A stretch of 64,000 bases of DNA. Source: Piper betle. Taxonomy: Eukaryota > Streptophyta > Magnoliopsida > Piperales > Piperaceae. Numbering within the stretch: the first letter of the stretch is position 1; each line of letters starts with the position of its first letter. The translations under genes were made by a program, and so were the position numbers. The notes beneath the pieces were generated by a model. It did not search any database, had not been told where the DNA came from, and saw only the letters and a program-made list of their open reading frames with translations. Positions 45,385 through 57,860 of this stretch are shown in pieces. The DNA is taken from positions 1 to 64,000 of the forward strand of contig JAURVB010014952.1 of the NCBI GenBank assembly GCA_033002965.1, in the 5' to 3' direction.

Positions 45385-47680
45385 TGTAAAGACTGTGAAA
45401 ATAATATATATATAACATATTCGAATGCGGTCTGGGAAGGCCGAACATGTTATATTCTCTACCCAGTTAATTATTTACCCGGTTAAATGAAATAGGGGTG
45501 TAGGGGTGTTTTCACGTACCATGGCTATCATTTTTATTTTTATAAATTTTGAAAGATGACCTCATTTTTCACATATGGGTGTAGGGGCATCTTCCTCTCC
45601 TTAGCTGCCTAGTTCTCCTGTTCCTTGTCGGTGCTTCTTCCTTGCTTGGGTATCCTTCCTATCTCCCTCTTCTTTATTTTCTCCCATGCATATTCTTTTT
45701 AATTGATAGTAAGCTTGTTAATCATGTAACTAAAGTCTCAAATCAACAAGAAAGAAAAGAACTAAACTAAACTGGAAAACTGAAATCCCATCCATGGCCG
45801 ACGGGTGCGAATTGTTGGTGAGATGGGTGACTGTAAACAAGTTTGCAAGGCTTCCCCTCACACCTCTGGTTGCTGGGTTGAAGGGATGGCTCGCCATGTC
45901 CCTGGTTTCCGGTGGGTGGCAGAATTGTAGCAGTGAGTGGGCGGAGTTGGAAGGGTGACGGAAGGGACCACGTTGTACTGAAACAGACACTGTCATGGCA
46001 GCTTCAGAGGGTAGACGCTTGGCCTTTATGTTGGGTCGTCGTGCAAGGAGAAGGGTAGCGTTCCCGACGGTGCTACTGGCCAGACGGAGTCATCTTGCAG
46101 TCTCGCCATAAGTAATAAAAATACGGTAATGATTAATGGTCGATAATTAATTAGCGTACTACAAGCGATTAAATTAAATTGGAGGATTATAACTAATTAT
46201 ATAAAAAAGATTTTACCTTTACCATAATAAGTTTTATATTAGGTAAATAAAATGATTATTTTAATAATGAATTAATAATGTGGAAAATGGGTTATTAAAC
46301 TATAATCGGGGAAAAAAATCACAAGCGTCAAACCAAAATAGCATAATGAAAATAAATAAAGTTCGAAACTTTATTGAGTAAAATAATTTAAAATAATTGT
46401 GTTAATAATATAATTGAATTAAAATAATAAAAATTATTTTAAATAATTTAATCGAACTACTTAATTAATTAAATTGCTATGAATAATGATAGAGATTAAA
46501 AAATTATAACCATAAACTAAATCATCAAGATCGTGGTTAAGTAATTATTATCTCAAAAGAAAATATACTACTACTAATAATAAAATACTTGTTTATGAAT
46601 TGATAATTACTTTATTATTTGTTAAGTGTTAATTATGATTTAGATTATTAATTGAAAATGTAAAGTAGGATTTAAATGATCATATCACATGAGTAATTTA
46701 ATATTTAATATTGTTGAATTTTCATAGTGATATATATATTAGTCATTTAGTGGCATGCATATCTACTAGAATAAAATTATACTTATGTATAATTTTATTT
46801 CTTTTATCGTTGGTCACAACTGCGAGTTCACTTACAAACTATCTAGGTCTGTATCATTATTTGAAATGTTGTATTTTCCCTTGTTGGCAACCCTGGTCGA
46901 CCTAAGCCTAGATACGACCACCATGCACTGGAACGCAACAGGGATCAACGAATTGACTTAGTCCGACATGGGGCCGCACCCTTAAAATTACTATGTGGGA
47001 GTCTTGGTCCACTTGATTGTCTGACCACCATGCACTAGAACAAAACCAGGGTCGACTCAATTCGGCACAAGGCAGCACCCCCTGAAAGATTGAACACCTA
47101 TCTGCATGCCAAAAGGGGCAGCAGGCGCAATAGCACAAGACGGCTCATTATGTACTTGTGATACCGAAAGGGTGAGTCAATGGCAAACATCAGTAACTAT
47201 AGGCCATGGGCCACATAGCGTGTGTGCGCATGCATGTGATGGTAGCCGGATGGGGTGGCCACCCCTCCCAGCATATAACGAGATTGGCATAGGCTCATAA
47301 CAACTATAAGACTATTGAAACAATAATGGGGATTTTATTGACTTGTTTCATTTAATTACGAAGGTTAGTGGTTTTATCACTAATGTGGAATTGCCTCCGC
47401 AGGTGAGAAGCTTTGGACTGAAAATAAAAGTGGCTCAGGTTGGTGAATTGATAATAAAAATTGGACTTCCTTATTATTCTCTTGTGCTATAAATGTGGCT
47501 ATGGGAAATGGTCTGAGCTTGTGGTATGGTTATTTTATATTTTAGAGAACATGATTTATGTTTATGATTTATATATTGCCAGACTTAATTGTTGTATATT
47601 GATTCATGTTCTCGAATATTACGTTTACATCTATTACATATTTTTAAGTAACGCCAGGCCGGTTCAGGCGGGTCGTTACA
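45385..47680 (+). mobile_element. Solo LTR-C (2,296 bp), spacer variant
   Basis: TGTAAAGACTGTG to GGCGGGTCGTTACA with no PBS after it and no polypurine tract before it. The flanks are acgaa and gtgaa (3 of 5 match), only a weak target duplication. It has the TATA at 45541 and a CT-rich leader. Its cassette position (46940-47310) holds neither satellite nor minisatellite but a non-repetitive spacer with GTGTGTGCGCATGCATGTGA, also present in the piece at 53180-54155. Confidence 0.85.
45536..45555 (+). promoter_or_regulatory. Candidate TATA box of LTR-C
   Basis: ATTTTTATAAATTTTGAAAG about 155 bp from the LTR start, the equivalent of 26561 and 41208. Confidence 0.5.
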
Positions 47681-48296
47681 GTGAATATTTAAACTAGGGT
47701 CATGGTTACTTGTTCCACATACCCTACGCGAGCAATAAAGAAAGTGGTGTGAACCGTTAGCTCCTTCACCAACGTTACTCTAACACACAAACAGCTGCAG
47801 GTAAATACATTTTGTGTACCTGACTGAGCTCTTTGTTGTGTTCTAGGATTCTAGGGCCTATATACCTTGGAGATGATGGTTAGTCTTGCCCCAAAGTATT
47901 ATAACTCTACAGTGAAATATAATAATATAAAGATACAACATGCTAGCACAACCATCATTGCGTACATCTGAATCATACAAGGCTCACATTGTTAGGGCAT
48001 ATACCTGTCATATAGTCATACACAAAATACATCGTTTAAAGCAAACAACATAAAATATGGCCCATGCCACCACTGCCACTGAGCCATCTGATCCATGCAC
48101 CTAGGCCAGACAACGCCAGGGAATATCACCTACATATAATAGAAAACCACGTCAGCAACCAAAGAAATTTGATTACGGGTCCAAATAACTACAGGTAAAA
48201 TGGCAAGCAGGCAAATGGGTATTCCATTACCCATAGAACTTACAAAACTTCAGAATTACCTCACACTGGACGGTTAACAAACATACTTAAACAAAG
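47681..48296 (-). mobile_element. LTR-G/E-like segment
   Basis: The part from about 48120 matches 50615-50760: TACATATAATAGAAAACCAC, 'aaatgggtattccattaccc', 'caaaacttcagaattacctc' and 'aacatacttaaacaaag'. The first 430 bp have no partner in the window. It is part of the nested 3' LTR of element II. Confidence 0.6.
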
Positions 48297-49317
48297 TCCT
48301 CAAGCTGTCCCGACTCTACCCATTCTTCTATACTCACACCTGCAGAGGCAATTCTTCGTTAGTGATGAAAACACAAAGTCATATAATTACAAGAAACAAG
48401 TCAATATATTCCCCAACATCTAAATTTGAAACTTTTAGTGACTACGAGCCTATGTCGAGCTCTTATTATGCCAGGAGGGTAGCTGCCTCATCCAGCTACA
48501 ATCCCATGTATGCGCACATACACTATGTCACCCACAGCCTGTAGTTACCGATATTTGTCGTTGACTCACTTTTTGAGTATCACAAGTGCATAATGAGTCA
48601 TATTGTACCACTGTGCCTTGTCACCCCTTTCAGCATGGGGGTAGGTATTTTATCTCTATTGAATTTTAAGGGTGCTGCCTCGTGTACTACTAAATGAATT
48701 CTTTTACCCCTGTTGCACTCGGCGTATGGTAGCCGAATGTGGGCTCAAGCCAACCAAGGCTCCCAAATAAGAATATATAATATTTCAAGTAATTATATGA
48801 ACCTGGAATTGTGATGAAGCCAAGACACACAATCATAATATTATTAATTAAACTTCTTTAAAGCCTTCCCTTAGTGAGCCAAATGTGCTTACAAACTATC
48901 AAGATGATATTTTATTTAACATCAATAGAATTCTCCTTTATATAAAAAAATGTATGTGGAATTGAAGAAGTCTCTACACAAAATTTTTATAGAAAAGAAC
49001 GTAATCATATATAACTATATTAAACACCAACCATTTGTGTGATAACGAAAATTCAAAAACTAACTATTGAGTTAATGCAAATTGGTGTCAAATTACACTC
49101 ACGACTCCCAATCCAAAAAATTTAATAAATATAACTTATTTAAAATCATCCTTAAAATACCATTGTACCGGTACTCTAATTATGATATTGGTTACAATTG
49201 ATAAATTATGATATTTATTATTAAGAATTAATTTAATTAAATACTATTTATGGTTCATTCTAAGATTTAAAAAATCTTGAATAAAATAACCTAATTATTT
49301 CTTTTTGGGGTTTCACA
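48297..49317 (-). mobile_element. LTR-D fragment, minus strand
   Basis: The minus strand reads TGTGAAACCCCAAAAAGAAA at 49317, matching the LTR-D start at 37512. It runs through the 'gaaccataaatagtatttaa' block and the 'tgtgagcacatttgg' equivalent to the TGCAGAGGCAATTC stem-loop region, ending near GTCCTCAAGCTGTCCCGACT. About 220 bp of the 3' end are missing. The cassette position holds the non-repetitive spacer, so this LTR-D never had, or lost, the satellite. Confidence 0.82.
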
Positions 49318-49321
49318 ATTT

Positions 49322-49762
49322 TGTAATGACTTGACCCAAAGTGCAATGTAAAGGGCCTAAGTAACCAAGTTAAAGTTCTATAGTTCATTCCTACTTATAA
49401 ACAGGATCTTAGCCCAGTAGGTATTAGATGTGGGACTAAGTTGATGGATCTCATAATCTACCCACCTTAGGAAATTTCATCTCCATAATTCCTACACTCG
49501 GCCTCGCGTGTAGCCTCAGCACACGTCCTTCAGTAGCCCATGACTGGCAGCCCTAGCCAACGTCCCTAGTCTAGCCACCATCTAACACAAAGCTGGATTT
49601 CTCTAATACCATTTGTAATGACTTAGTCAACATGCAACAAAATCGACTAAGTCATTTCCTCAAAAGTGGTTAACTAAATTAAAGATTTATAGTCCATTCT
49701 CACTTATAAACAATATCTTAGCTCAGTAGGTATTAGATGTGGGACAAAGTTGAGGGATCTCA
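49322..49762 (-). mobile_element. TRIM (441-bp miniature LTR retrotransposon)
   Basis: Two terminal repeats, 49322-49453 (132 bp) and 49614-49762 (149 bp), share TGTAATGACTT, 'cttataaaca..atcttag', 'cagtaggtattagatgtggg' and GGATCTCA. On the minus strand they run TGAGATCC...ATTACA. Next to the second is a PBS, TGGTATTAGAG (complement at 49601-49611); next to the first is the purine-rich CCTAAGGTGGGTAGATTA (complement at 49454-49471). The internal region is 160 bp and non-coding. The arrangement matches plant TRIM elements. No clear target-site duplication was found (aattt and caccg). Confidence 0.88.
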
Positions 49763-50344
49763 CACCGTACTACCATACGGTTTGAAGGAGTACTAGTGCG
49801 GTCCATACATATCTCCATACCATTCACTCTCTTATTTGTAAAATCTATAGAAGTGCACGTACTTATATAATAGGTTTAGGGGAGATGCTTATATCATATA
49901 TTTCTAGAGCTTTGGTTTGAAAACATGCCTAAATGGGCCGACATCGGAGGGATCCAATAAAACACCGCCAATGTCGTCCTATGCCAAAAACATGATTAAA
50001 CTCGATGCACATGAAGTCAAGCAAAGATCAAGCAAAAGAGAGTCCTACAGACTTGGACGAGAAGAGATCCGTATTCTAGTCAGTGAGCTCACCCACGATA
50101 CCTAGCATGGAGCTGGAACTGAATAAGAATTGGGTCATATTAGCATGCAAATTGAGGCAATGCCTCCACCAAAAGCTCAACACTTAACATCACTTAATTT
50201 TCTTCATTAGGTCATAAGTGAAGTGTTAAACCTTATTAGGTAACTTAATTAAGGTTTTGGTTCCATGTTCATTTAGTGGGATTTAATCAATTCTAGAATT
50301 TTTAACCAGATGGTCTTACTATAAAATTTTTGGATAGGCCCAAT
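49763..50344 (-). mobile_element. LTR-G segment left of the LTR-E element
   Basis: Parallel to 62500-63066: 'tttgaaggagtactagtgcg', 'gtccatacatatctccatac', 'caaatgggccgacatcggag', 'cttaattaaggttttggttc'. It ends ATAGGCCCAAT at the insertion point of the LTR-E element. The same site is unoccupied at 63068. Confidence 0.88.
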
Positions 50345-51745
50345 TGTAACACCCTAATTTTAGTTCAATTAAGAACTGAATCAGAAATGTTACGATCGAG
50401 TCAAGTCTTTTTAAAGTTGTTGGTCGGTGCGACTCGATCGACAAAATATATCGGAACAACCTTCTTAGTGTCACGAGAATGGAAGATACTGTAAAATACA
50501 CGTCAAAGCACATCGACCATAAATAAAAGTAAGAAGGTAAATAACCACGTTGAGTTCAAGTGTGTGTAGCATTTATCTATCCTCCCACCAAAGTCGACTT
50601 AAGATTGCAAGACCTACATATATTATAAGAAAAAATGTCAATAACAAATGTTCCAATCCGAAAATTAACTAATATAAACTGGTAAATTGGTATTCTATTA
50701 CCTACGAAAACTTATGAAACTTCAAGATTGCCTCACAGTGGGAGGTAAGCAAACATACTTAAGCAAGTGTCAGCTTGAATGCACGATAATCATATACATA
50801 CATACAATGCTTATGCCCTCACATCTTTCATATCACCCACCACGGTACTCAAATAGCAAAAGGAACAGTTAAGTTAGTGCCACAAAATCTAGAAATGTTT
50901 TGTATCACACAGTACCCTCATACACAGCACTACCTCAGGGTTTGAAGGAGTACTAGTGCGGTCCATACATATCTCCATGACACTCATTCTCTTATTCATG
51001 AAATCCGTAAAAATACATGTACTTATATAATAGGCTTAGGGAAGAGGCTTGTATAATACATTTCTAAAGCTTCAGTTCGAAAACAAACAAGGGTGTCATC
51101 CTTGTAGTTTTATTAAACATGTGTAGAAACACGGCTAAATGGCCCAACATTGGAGGGATCCTATAAAACATCGCCAATGTCATCCTACGTCTAAAACACG
51201 TTTAAACTTGACACGCAAGGAGTCAAGTAGAGAGGAGAGTCCTGCAGACCTATAGTCCAAATGGTGGCGGGGCGGCAGAGGTCGGCTCCAAAACTCCCTC
51301 ATCGGTGGCTACTACAGCAATGCCGGTGGTCATCAATGGTATAAATGGAAAGTTGGCTACGAAGACGGTCATAGATGCTGGTCTTGGTGGCTGGGGGCAA
51401 GGCGGAGACTTGCTGGCGGCAAGCCAAAGTTGCAACAGCGCTATGGGTGTAAAGTTATGAAAATGTCGAAAGGTCACTGAAAATAAACTAGAGAATGCTA
51501 GGGTTGATGTGAACGGCTCAGATTTGGCCAGGTGGCATGATTTGAACGTCTGACAACTACGGTCTAATGGGACCCACGTATGGGTATATGCAATATACAT
51601 ATGGATGGAATGCTTGGATTGAGACAATCCAAATTCAAAACTGACTCAGGTCATAAAATTAACTCTATAGGTGGGAATTGAGGGAAGAATGGTAATTGGG
51701 CCTCAAAACCTTGAATGCAACCGAGCTGGGCCCACAAGGGTACAA
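50345..51745 (-). mobile_element. 3' LTR of LTR-E element, 5' end lost
   Basis: TGTAACACCCTAATTTTAG at its 3' end, pairing with TGTAACACCCCGATTTCAG at 54687. It has a roughly 270-bp stretch (50680-50945) missing from the partner and lacks the last 360 bp that the partner has. The G-rich block 51255-51440 is the reverse complement of a CT-rich leader; frames there are not genes. Confidence 0.85.
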
Positions 51746-53179
51746 GCTGTACATGTACAATGTGTCTCAAGGACTATGAAAACATACTCTACATGGACCT
51801 GTGGAGTCAAAATTTGGCTTGTGGCATGTGCACTAATTAGTGTCTACTCATCTCAACTATTTGGAAAACAGAAAGTATGACTGATATATCTAGAAGGATG
51901 AGTGTGAAAATACTCGAGTAGAGGCTCATCTATGTCTGACACCTCTAACTGAATGAATCTCTCATGAAAAATTGCTCACTCTACTCTATGACTCTAACTT
52001 TGAAGTGTTCTCATCCTCACATAGTTTGACCTCGGGGGGTATTGGGAGAGTACATTGTTCTAAGAAAATCCTACTAGTTATGTAATGAGGGTCTCTGTCT
52101 GAGTCATAAGGGTAATGAAAAAACTCTGTATAGGATACTGGGACTATCCATGGGTAAGTCTCGAAGATCATCATGATTAGACTCCACCATGGAACAGCAA
52201 TCAAAGACGAATTTACAAGACGGCTCCTAAGTGGCTCTAGTTTAATCAACTAATAGTAGGTATGTGTTTTTTAATATCGTACTAGCCACGATCTTCTAAA
52301 TAGATCGGGTTCAAATGGCCCAAAAAATCATTATCTCTCCTCCAGTCTATGGGGACTAATAGTGAGGTTTGACATGTGTCTCATCCGTTCTTCAGTGGTG
52401 TGTGACTTGCCGTCCCGTACCAATTTCTAGAAAAAATCTTGATTCGCAAGACTACTACCATTGTGGTAGACTCTAAAGCAAAGCTGTCAGTCAAGATGAG
52501 CACACACTGTGTCCCTCTATCTAGTCAGCATGCTCTGGTTTGACTAAAGTCCTTGTCCGTATCGCTCTCAAGATGGGGTAAGGTTGTCTCCTCCAGACTG
52601 GTCCTGTCATTGGCTACCTACACTATAAGCCCTAAACAGTACCACGAAGGTACCTCCTATACTCGCAACAAAGGCTAAATCATATGTCTCAAGGGAAGGA
52701 CCTAATCATGCTGGCAAAGCACAAGGAAAATACTATCTCCATAATGGACGCTCCCTCACTAACCCATAATCTATGCCAAAATTCTAGTAAGAGTCAAACT
52801 CCTCTCGCTGGAGAGGTCACACTACATGTCTGATCATCTACTAATCATGTCATTTGGATACCCTAGCTATAACTCATACATCTGCTGTCATGTTGACTGA
52901 ACAATCTAACCAGTGTGGCCATCTCATTTGGAGGTCACACTGCCCTGTTCTCGGACTCTATCCATATATATCCCTAAAAGACACACCTGCACTATCTTAT
53001 CATTTGACCCATGGATGTCAGGTCAAGGCCACGGTATGTAAGATGGCTAGTGAAGTCAATTATGTGCCATCACATCAGAATGATTCCAATACAGCTAACT
53101 TTCCTCTGTCTGGCTGATGTTACCATAGCTATATCTTGTCCTCAATCTCTTACCTTACTTTGCTCCGAAACTATTGTTG
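51746..53179 (-). mobile_element. LTR-E element internal region, non-coding
   Basis: About 1.4 kb without gag or pol similarity. The longest minus frame (51986-52249, 87 aa, with PWWSLIMMIFETYPWIVPVS) matches no family I know and sits in a region with otherwise dense stops. I therefore leave it as an unknown frame rather than a gene. Confidence 0.5.
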
Positions 53180-54155
53180 ATAGTTGAATGCATTTCTACT
53201 AGAATAAAATTATACTTATGTATAATTTTATGTTCTCATCCAGATTAGGATCGTTGATCGTGTTTGCGAGTTCACTTACGAACTATTCAAGTCCGTATAA
53301 TTATTTGAAATGTTGTATTTTCCCTTCTTAGTAGCCCTAGTCGGTCTGAGCCCAGATTCGACCACCATGCGCTGGAACGCAATCGGGATCAAGGAATTGA
53401 CTCGGTCCGACACAGGGCCACACATTTAAAATAACTATGTACAAGTTTTGGTCGACTTGAGTATCTGACCACCATGCGCTAGAACGCAACCGGGGCTGAC
53501 TCAATTCGATAGGGTAGCACCCCCTAAAAGATTGAATACCTGCCCCCAGGCCGAAAGCGATGACAGGGCATAGTGGCACAAGTAGGCTCATTATGCACTT
53601 GTGATACTGAGAGGGTGAGTCAATGGCAAATATCGGTAACTATAGGCCGTGGGCCACGTAGCGTGTGTGCGCATGCATGGGATGGTAGCTAGATGGGGGT
53701 GGCCACCCCTCCGAGCATATAATGAGCTCGGCATAGGCTCATAACAACTAAGAGTTTCTTGAAATGATAATAGGGATTATATTGACTTGTTTCATTTAAT
53801 TATGTGGCTTAGTAGTTTTATCACTAATGCGGAATTGCCTCCACAAGTAAGCAGCTTTGGACTGAAGAATAGAAGTGTGGTTGTTGCTTCTTTTACCAAC
53901 CTATGTATGGTGAATTCATAATAAATTGGACTTCCTTTTATTTTTCTTGTGTTATAAATGTGGCTATGGGAAACGGTCCGAGACTGTGGGACGGTTATTT
54001 TATATTTTGTCATATGCTATCAGAACATGATTTCTTTTTATGAGTTATAAACTACTAGACTTATTTGTTGTATTATGAATCATGTTCTAGAATGTTATTG
54101 TTACATCAATTATATTTTAGGTAACAATCGGTCTGGTTCAAGCGGGGTCATTACA
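53180..54155 (+). mobile_element. LTR-C 3' part inside LTR-E element
   Basis: Matches 46745-47680 almost block for block: 'aaaattatacttatgtataa', 'attcgaccaccatgcgctgg', GCGTGTGTGCGCATGCATGG, the stem-loop region (53828-53845) and the terminus GGTCATTACA (from GGTCGTTACA). The 5' two-thirds of the LTR are absent. It was probably inserted whole and then truncated, or arrived by recombination. Confidence 0.85.
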
Positions 54156-54666
54156 AAAGTATGCCTACTGAATCTGTCTAGGGCACACGGTGGTCCAACT
54201 CATGCACCAACTAACTTTGTCAGTGTCTTCGTACTTCCACTCCTTGTATGTGTCATCTCTGATAACTTCGTCTCACAATATAAACAATGTCCCAAGGAAA
54301 GATAGATGTGGTGACAGAAAAAAGATGGACAAGTGTTGTAATGTCCCCAATGCCTGAAATACTTCTAGACACTATACGTCTCAACTTAACCTAACTGAAT
54401 ATGTGAACAATCTAAACAATCCAAATCTCTGGCACAGTAATGGAAAGGATGTGTCTCTAAACTCATATCTATAATTGCATATACTGAAATCATGATCTCA
54501 TATCCATCTCATAATTTCTATAAAAATTGACACGTGCATTGCTCAGACTTGGCTGAGCAAAATTTTGAAACACTAAGAAAATACCAAAGGAAATACCTGT
54601 CGGCTTGGCTAAGGATACTCTACACACTTGGCTCAAAATAAAAGTCTTCCATCTCAATTGACCATG
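54156..54666 (-). mobile_element. LTR-E element internal region next to the PBS
   Basis: About 0.5 kb between the LTR-C piece and the PBS. AT-rich, no zinc knuckle, capsid or other gag feature. A 64-aa minus frame (54490-54684) overlaps the PBS and so is not a gene. Confidence 0.55.
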
Positions 54667-54683
54667 ACATGGCTCTGATACCA
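54667..54683 (-). other. Primer-binding site, LTR-E element
   Basis: The minus strand reads TGGTATCAGAGCCATGT three bases inside the LTR end. It is an exact match to the plant Met-tRNA PBS over the first 12 bases. Confidence 0.92.
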
Positions 54684-54686
54684 ACT

Positions 54687-56107
54687 TGTAACACCCCGAT
54701 TTCAGTTCACTTAAGAACCGAATCAGAAATGTTGCGATCGACTCAAGTCATATTTAAAGTTGTCGAGTCAGTACGACTCGATCGATAAAATAGATCGAAA
54801 CAACCTTCTTGGTGTCCAGAGAATGAAAGACACCGCCAAACACACGTCAAAACACATCGGACATAAATAAAATTAAGAAAGTAAATAACTCTGCTGAACT
54901 CAAGTGTGTATAGCATTTATCTGTCCTCCCACCAAAGTCAACTTAAAATTGCAAGACCTACGTATATTATAAGAAAAACATTAGTAACGAATGTTATTGG
55001 TCCATATAGTACTTGGCTTGAAGGAATGCTATGCTGTCCATACATATCTCCATACCAATCATTCTCTTATTCGTGCAATTTGTAAAAATGTGCATACTTA
55101 TATAATAAGCTTAGGGAAGAGGCTTGCATCATACATTTTATGAAGCTTCAGTTCAAAAACCAACAAGGAATATCATCCTGCGATGTTTTATTCAACATGT
55201 GTAGAAACACGACTAAATGGCCCAACATCGGAAAAATTCTATAAAACACCGCCAATTTATCCAACGTCTAAAATATGATTAACTTCACACTCAAGGAGTC
55301 AAGCAGAGAAGGAGAGTCCTACGGACCTATGGTCCAAACGGTGGCGGTGACGGTGGCGACGCTGATGGTCGTGAGTGGTATGAATGGAAAGCCGGCTACG
55401 AGACTGTGCAAGTCTAGCGGCTGGGGGCAAGGTGGAGACTTGTTGGCGGTGAGCCAAAATGGTGGTGGCACTATGAGTGTAAAGTCATGAAAATGTGGGA
55501 AAGTCACTGAAAATAATGGGGAAAATGCTAGGGTTGACGTGGACGGCTCAGATCTTGCCACGTGGCATGATCCAAACATTTAACAACTCATGGTCAAATA
55601 AGACCCACGTATGGGTATATGCAATATACATATGGACAAAAAGCTCAAATCGAGACAACCCAAAGTAAATACTTGTCATAAAATTGACTCTGTAGGCAGG
55701 AATCAAGGCAAGAAGGGTAAACGGGCCTTGAAACCTTAAACGCAATCAAGCTGGACCAACAGGGGCACAATCCGAAGATCCGAAATCCCTATGATGCATG
55801 TAATGTGATACCCTGAAAATCCCAAACGGATACTAAACTTTAGAACGGCCTAGATCTAGGCCTAACATCCTAGCTAACACATAAAAATCACATATATACC
55901 TCAAGTATATACTAATAACTCATGCTCTACCGTATCATAACTGAAACTATCATATGCATGTCCAGCATACTCAGCCTCCATAACATATTCACATACCCAT
56001 CTGGGCCTCATACTCATATTATTGAAATAAGCGAGCCACTCGATACTGACCTGAATAGGGCAAAACTAAAATTAGGTAAAACCCTAACTAGAAAATGGGG
56101 TTTTACA
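54687..56107 (-). mobile_element. 5' LTR of LTR-E element (1,421 bp)
   Basis: From GGGGTTTTACA (56107) to GGGGTGTTACA (54687) with TG..CA ends. The first 32 bases form the terminal hairpin GTAAAACCC/GGGTTTTAC with an unpaired centre. A leader-like block lies at 55320-55490. The LTR lacks about 270 bp relative to the partner near 54995. Confidence 0.9.
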
Positions 56108-57508
56108 CTAACAATGTCCAAATAGGTTGAAATTTGGATGTGTTTTCCCTTACACTCCTAGGTTCATAGGTAAATTCCACCATGGCTGACGCATTGGCCA
56201 ATAAAGGGGAACAAGGCCCATTAAGCTAGGCCGTAAGATGCTGGAACATTGTTCCTAGGCTATGCACAATTTTTGTACGTATTGGTTCATGGGCTAGAAG
56301 AGTCCAAATGGGCTTGTGTCAGTAGACCTAGTTAGTTAACACACGTAGATTGAGCCCAATAAGAGCTAGGCCAAGTTTACTTTGTAAATAGTCCCAAGTT
56401 GATTTTACAAGTTGGGTCACTGGATGGCCTATTTTTAGAACTATCTGGACCCTAACAAATATGAAATTTGCAAATAAAATTAGGAACATACCCAAATGGC
56501 CCCAGAATTGGTGACTGTGCTACTAGGACAGAGAATAAGGTGTGGACCAATTTTCATTAAAATTTATCATACTTAACCTATTTTAAAGTAATTTACAACT
56601 GGAGTGAAAAACTATAGTTTTCACCCACCATCTTTACATTGTCTATGTAAACAAATCTAAAACATACAAATTTCAAGTAGACAATTAGTGTAGCATCATA
56701 TAATTTTACATGATTTTATCATTTTAAAATTTGTGGCTTAAAATATAAGATAATCATAGATCATGCTCATAGTCATAAACACACAGGAAATAGAAGGCGT
56801 ACTTATAGGTGATGTTCATAACTATTTAGTAGTTATATTAGGATAAACATTTTACCACAAACTCTTATAATCACTATAAACAATATGGCATGGTGTACAT
56901 CAACATATCCTACAAATATAGAGAGTACAATTGGAGAAAGGAGCACTTATATCACTATAATGGTCCAAGCCGCTATCTGTCCTCATTTTTTACCCAGTCA
57001 TATGCAAATTCTAGGTCATGGCAGGTAAAACACCCAACAAAAAAGTTGTAGATCTACATGTTATGAGCCTAACAAAATAAGAATTGTGCAAATGGGGCAT
57101 CATAATGCCCATATATGATTTTTAAATGGTGCATATCAATCACCTACATGCATTGTAAAAATCATATCTACTTATTTTCATGTACAAATAAGATGAATGT
57201 GTACTTAAACTGCTCCTAATGTTTAGATATACAAGATAAAAATGTCTTAAAAATAATTTATTTAAGAATACAAGTGATACACATCACACAACATGCAACA
57301 GAGGTAGTGCAAACTTGAGGCTAACGAGTGAGGGCCAAGGGAGGTCTTTTAAGGCATCCAACCTCAAAGCCTACCACCCTAAGATGCTAGAACGTGGAGG
57401 GGGTTGGTTGGAGCTCCGAGGAGGAAGAAGAAGGCCAAGGAGGGTAGGTGAATGTGGTTGGAGGTGGGGAGGGAAGGAGAAATGGTGAAAAGGTAAGGGA
57501 AGTGGTGG

Positions 57509-57516
57509 ATTTTATA
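57509..57516 (-). promoter_or_regulatory. Candidate TATA box of LTR-G
   Basis: The minus strand reads CTATAAAATCC, followed 10-30 bp later by a long CT-rich leader (CTTCCCTTACC, TTCTCCTTCCCTCCCC). This is the usual arrangement of an LTR transcription start. Confidence 0.5.
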
Positions 57517-57529
57517 GAAAAAGGGAGGT

Positions 57530-57860
57530 TTGTTTGGTGATATCACCATACATAAAGAGGTATGGGTTGGCTTTGTGATTTCATTGCTATGGGTACCATA
57601 CATAGAGAGGTATGGGTTGGCTTGGTGATGTCATAGAGGTATGGGTGTCATACCTCTAGAGGTATGGGTGCCATACATATAGAGGTATGGGTGTTTTACC
57701 TTTAGAGGTATGGGTGCCATACCTCTATAAGTATAGGCGCTATACTGATAGAGATATGATTTGCATAGATAATGATGTATGAGTTGGGTCAGCTAAAATG
57801 GTATGGGTTGGGTTAGCTAATGAGATATGGGTTGGGTTATCTCAAAACCCAAAAACATAG
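57530..57860. repeat. Palindromic minisatellite
   Basis: About ten copies of AGAGGTATGGGT with alternating tails (GCCATACCT or TGGCTTGGTGA). CATACCTCTAGAGGTATG at 57649-57666 is a perfect palindrome, and neighbouring units form degenerate versions. Confidence 0.88.

Larger units (their letters stand above)
50345..56107 (-). mobile_element. Complete non-autonomous LTR-E element (5.76 kb)
   Basis: 3' LTR 50345-51745, internal region 51746-54686, 5' LTR 54687-56107, with a PBS beside the 5' LTR. The flanks are ccaat (50340-50344) and ctaac (56108-56112). The homologous empty site near 63070 reads CCCAACAATGTCC, so the original target was ccaac and each copy has changed once. No gag or pol frame is present. 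The internal region contains a foreign LTR-C piece (53180-54155). The 5' portion of the 3' LTR and its polypurine tract are lost. Confidence 0.9.

Noticed and set aside
45380..47685. Firm target-site duplication for the LTR-C at 45385-47680
   Set aside because: The flanks acgaa and gtgaa agree at only three of five positions, and the empty site is not alignable, so solo-LTR status rests on the ends alone.
51986..52249. 87-aa minus frame with PWWSLIMM
   Set aside because: Isolated in a non-coding internal region, with no homologue in the other elements and no recognisable family. Chance is the simplest explanation.
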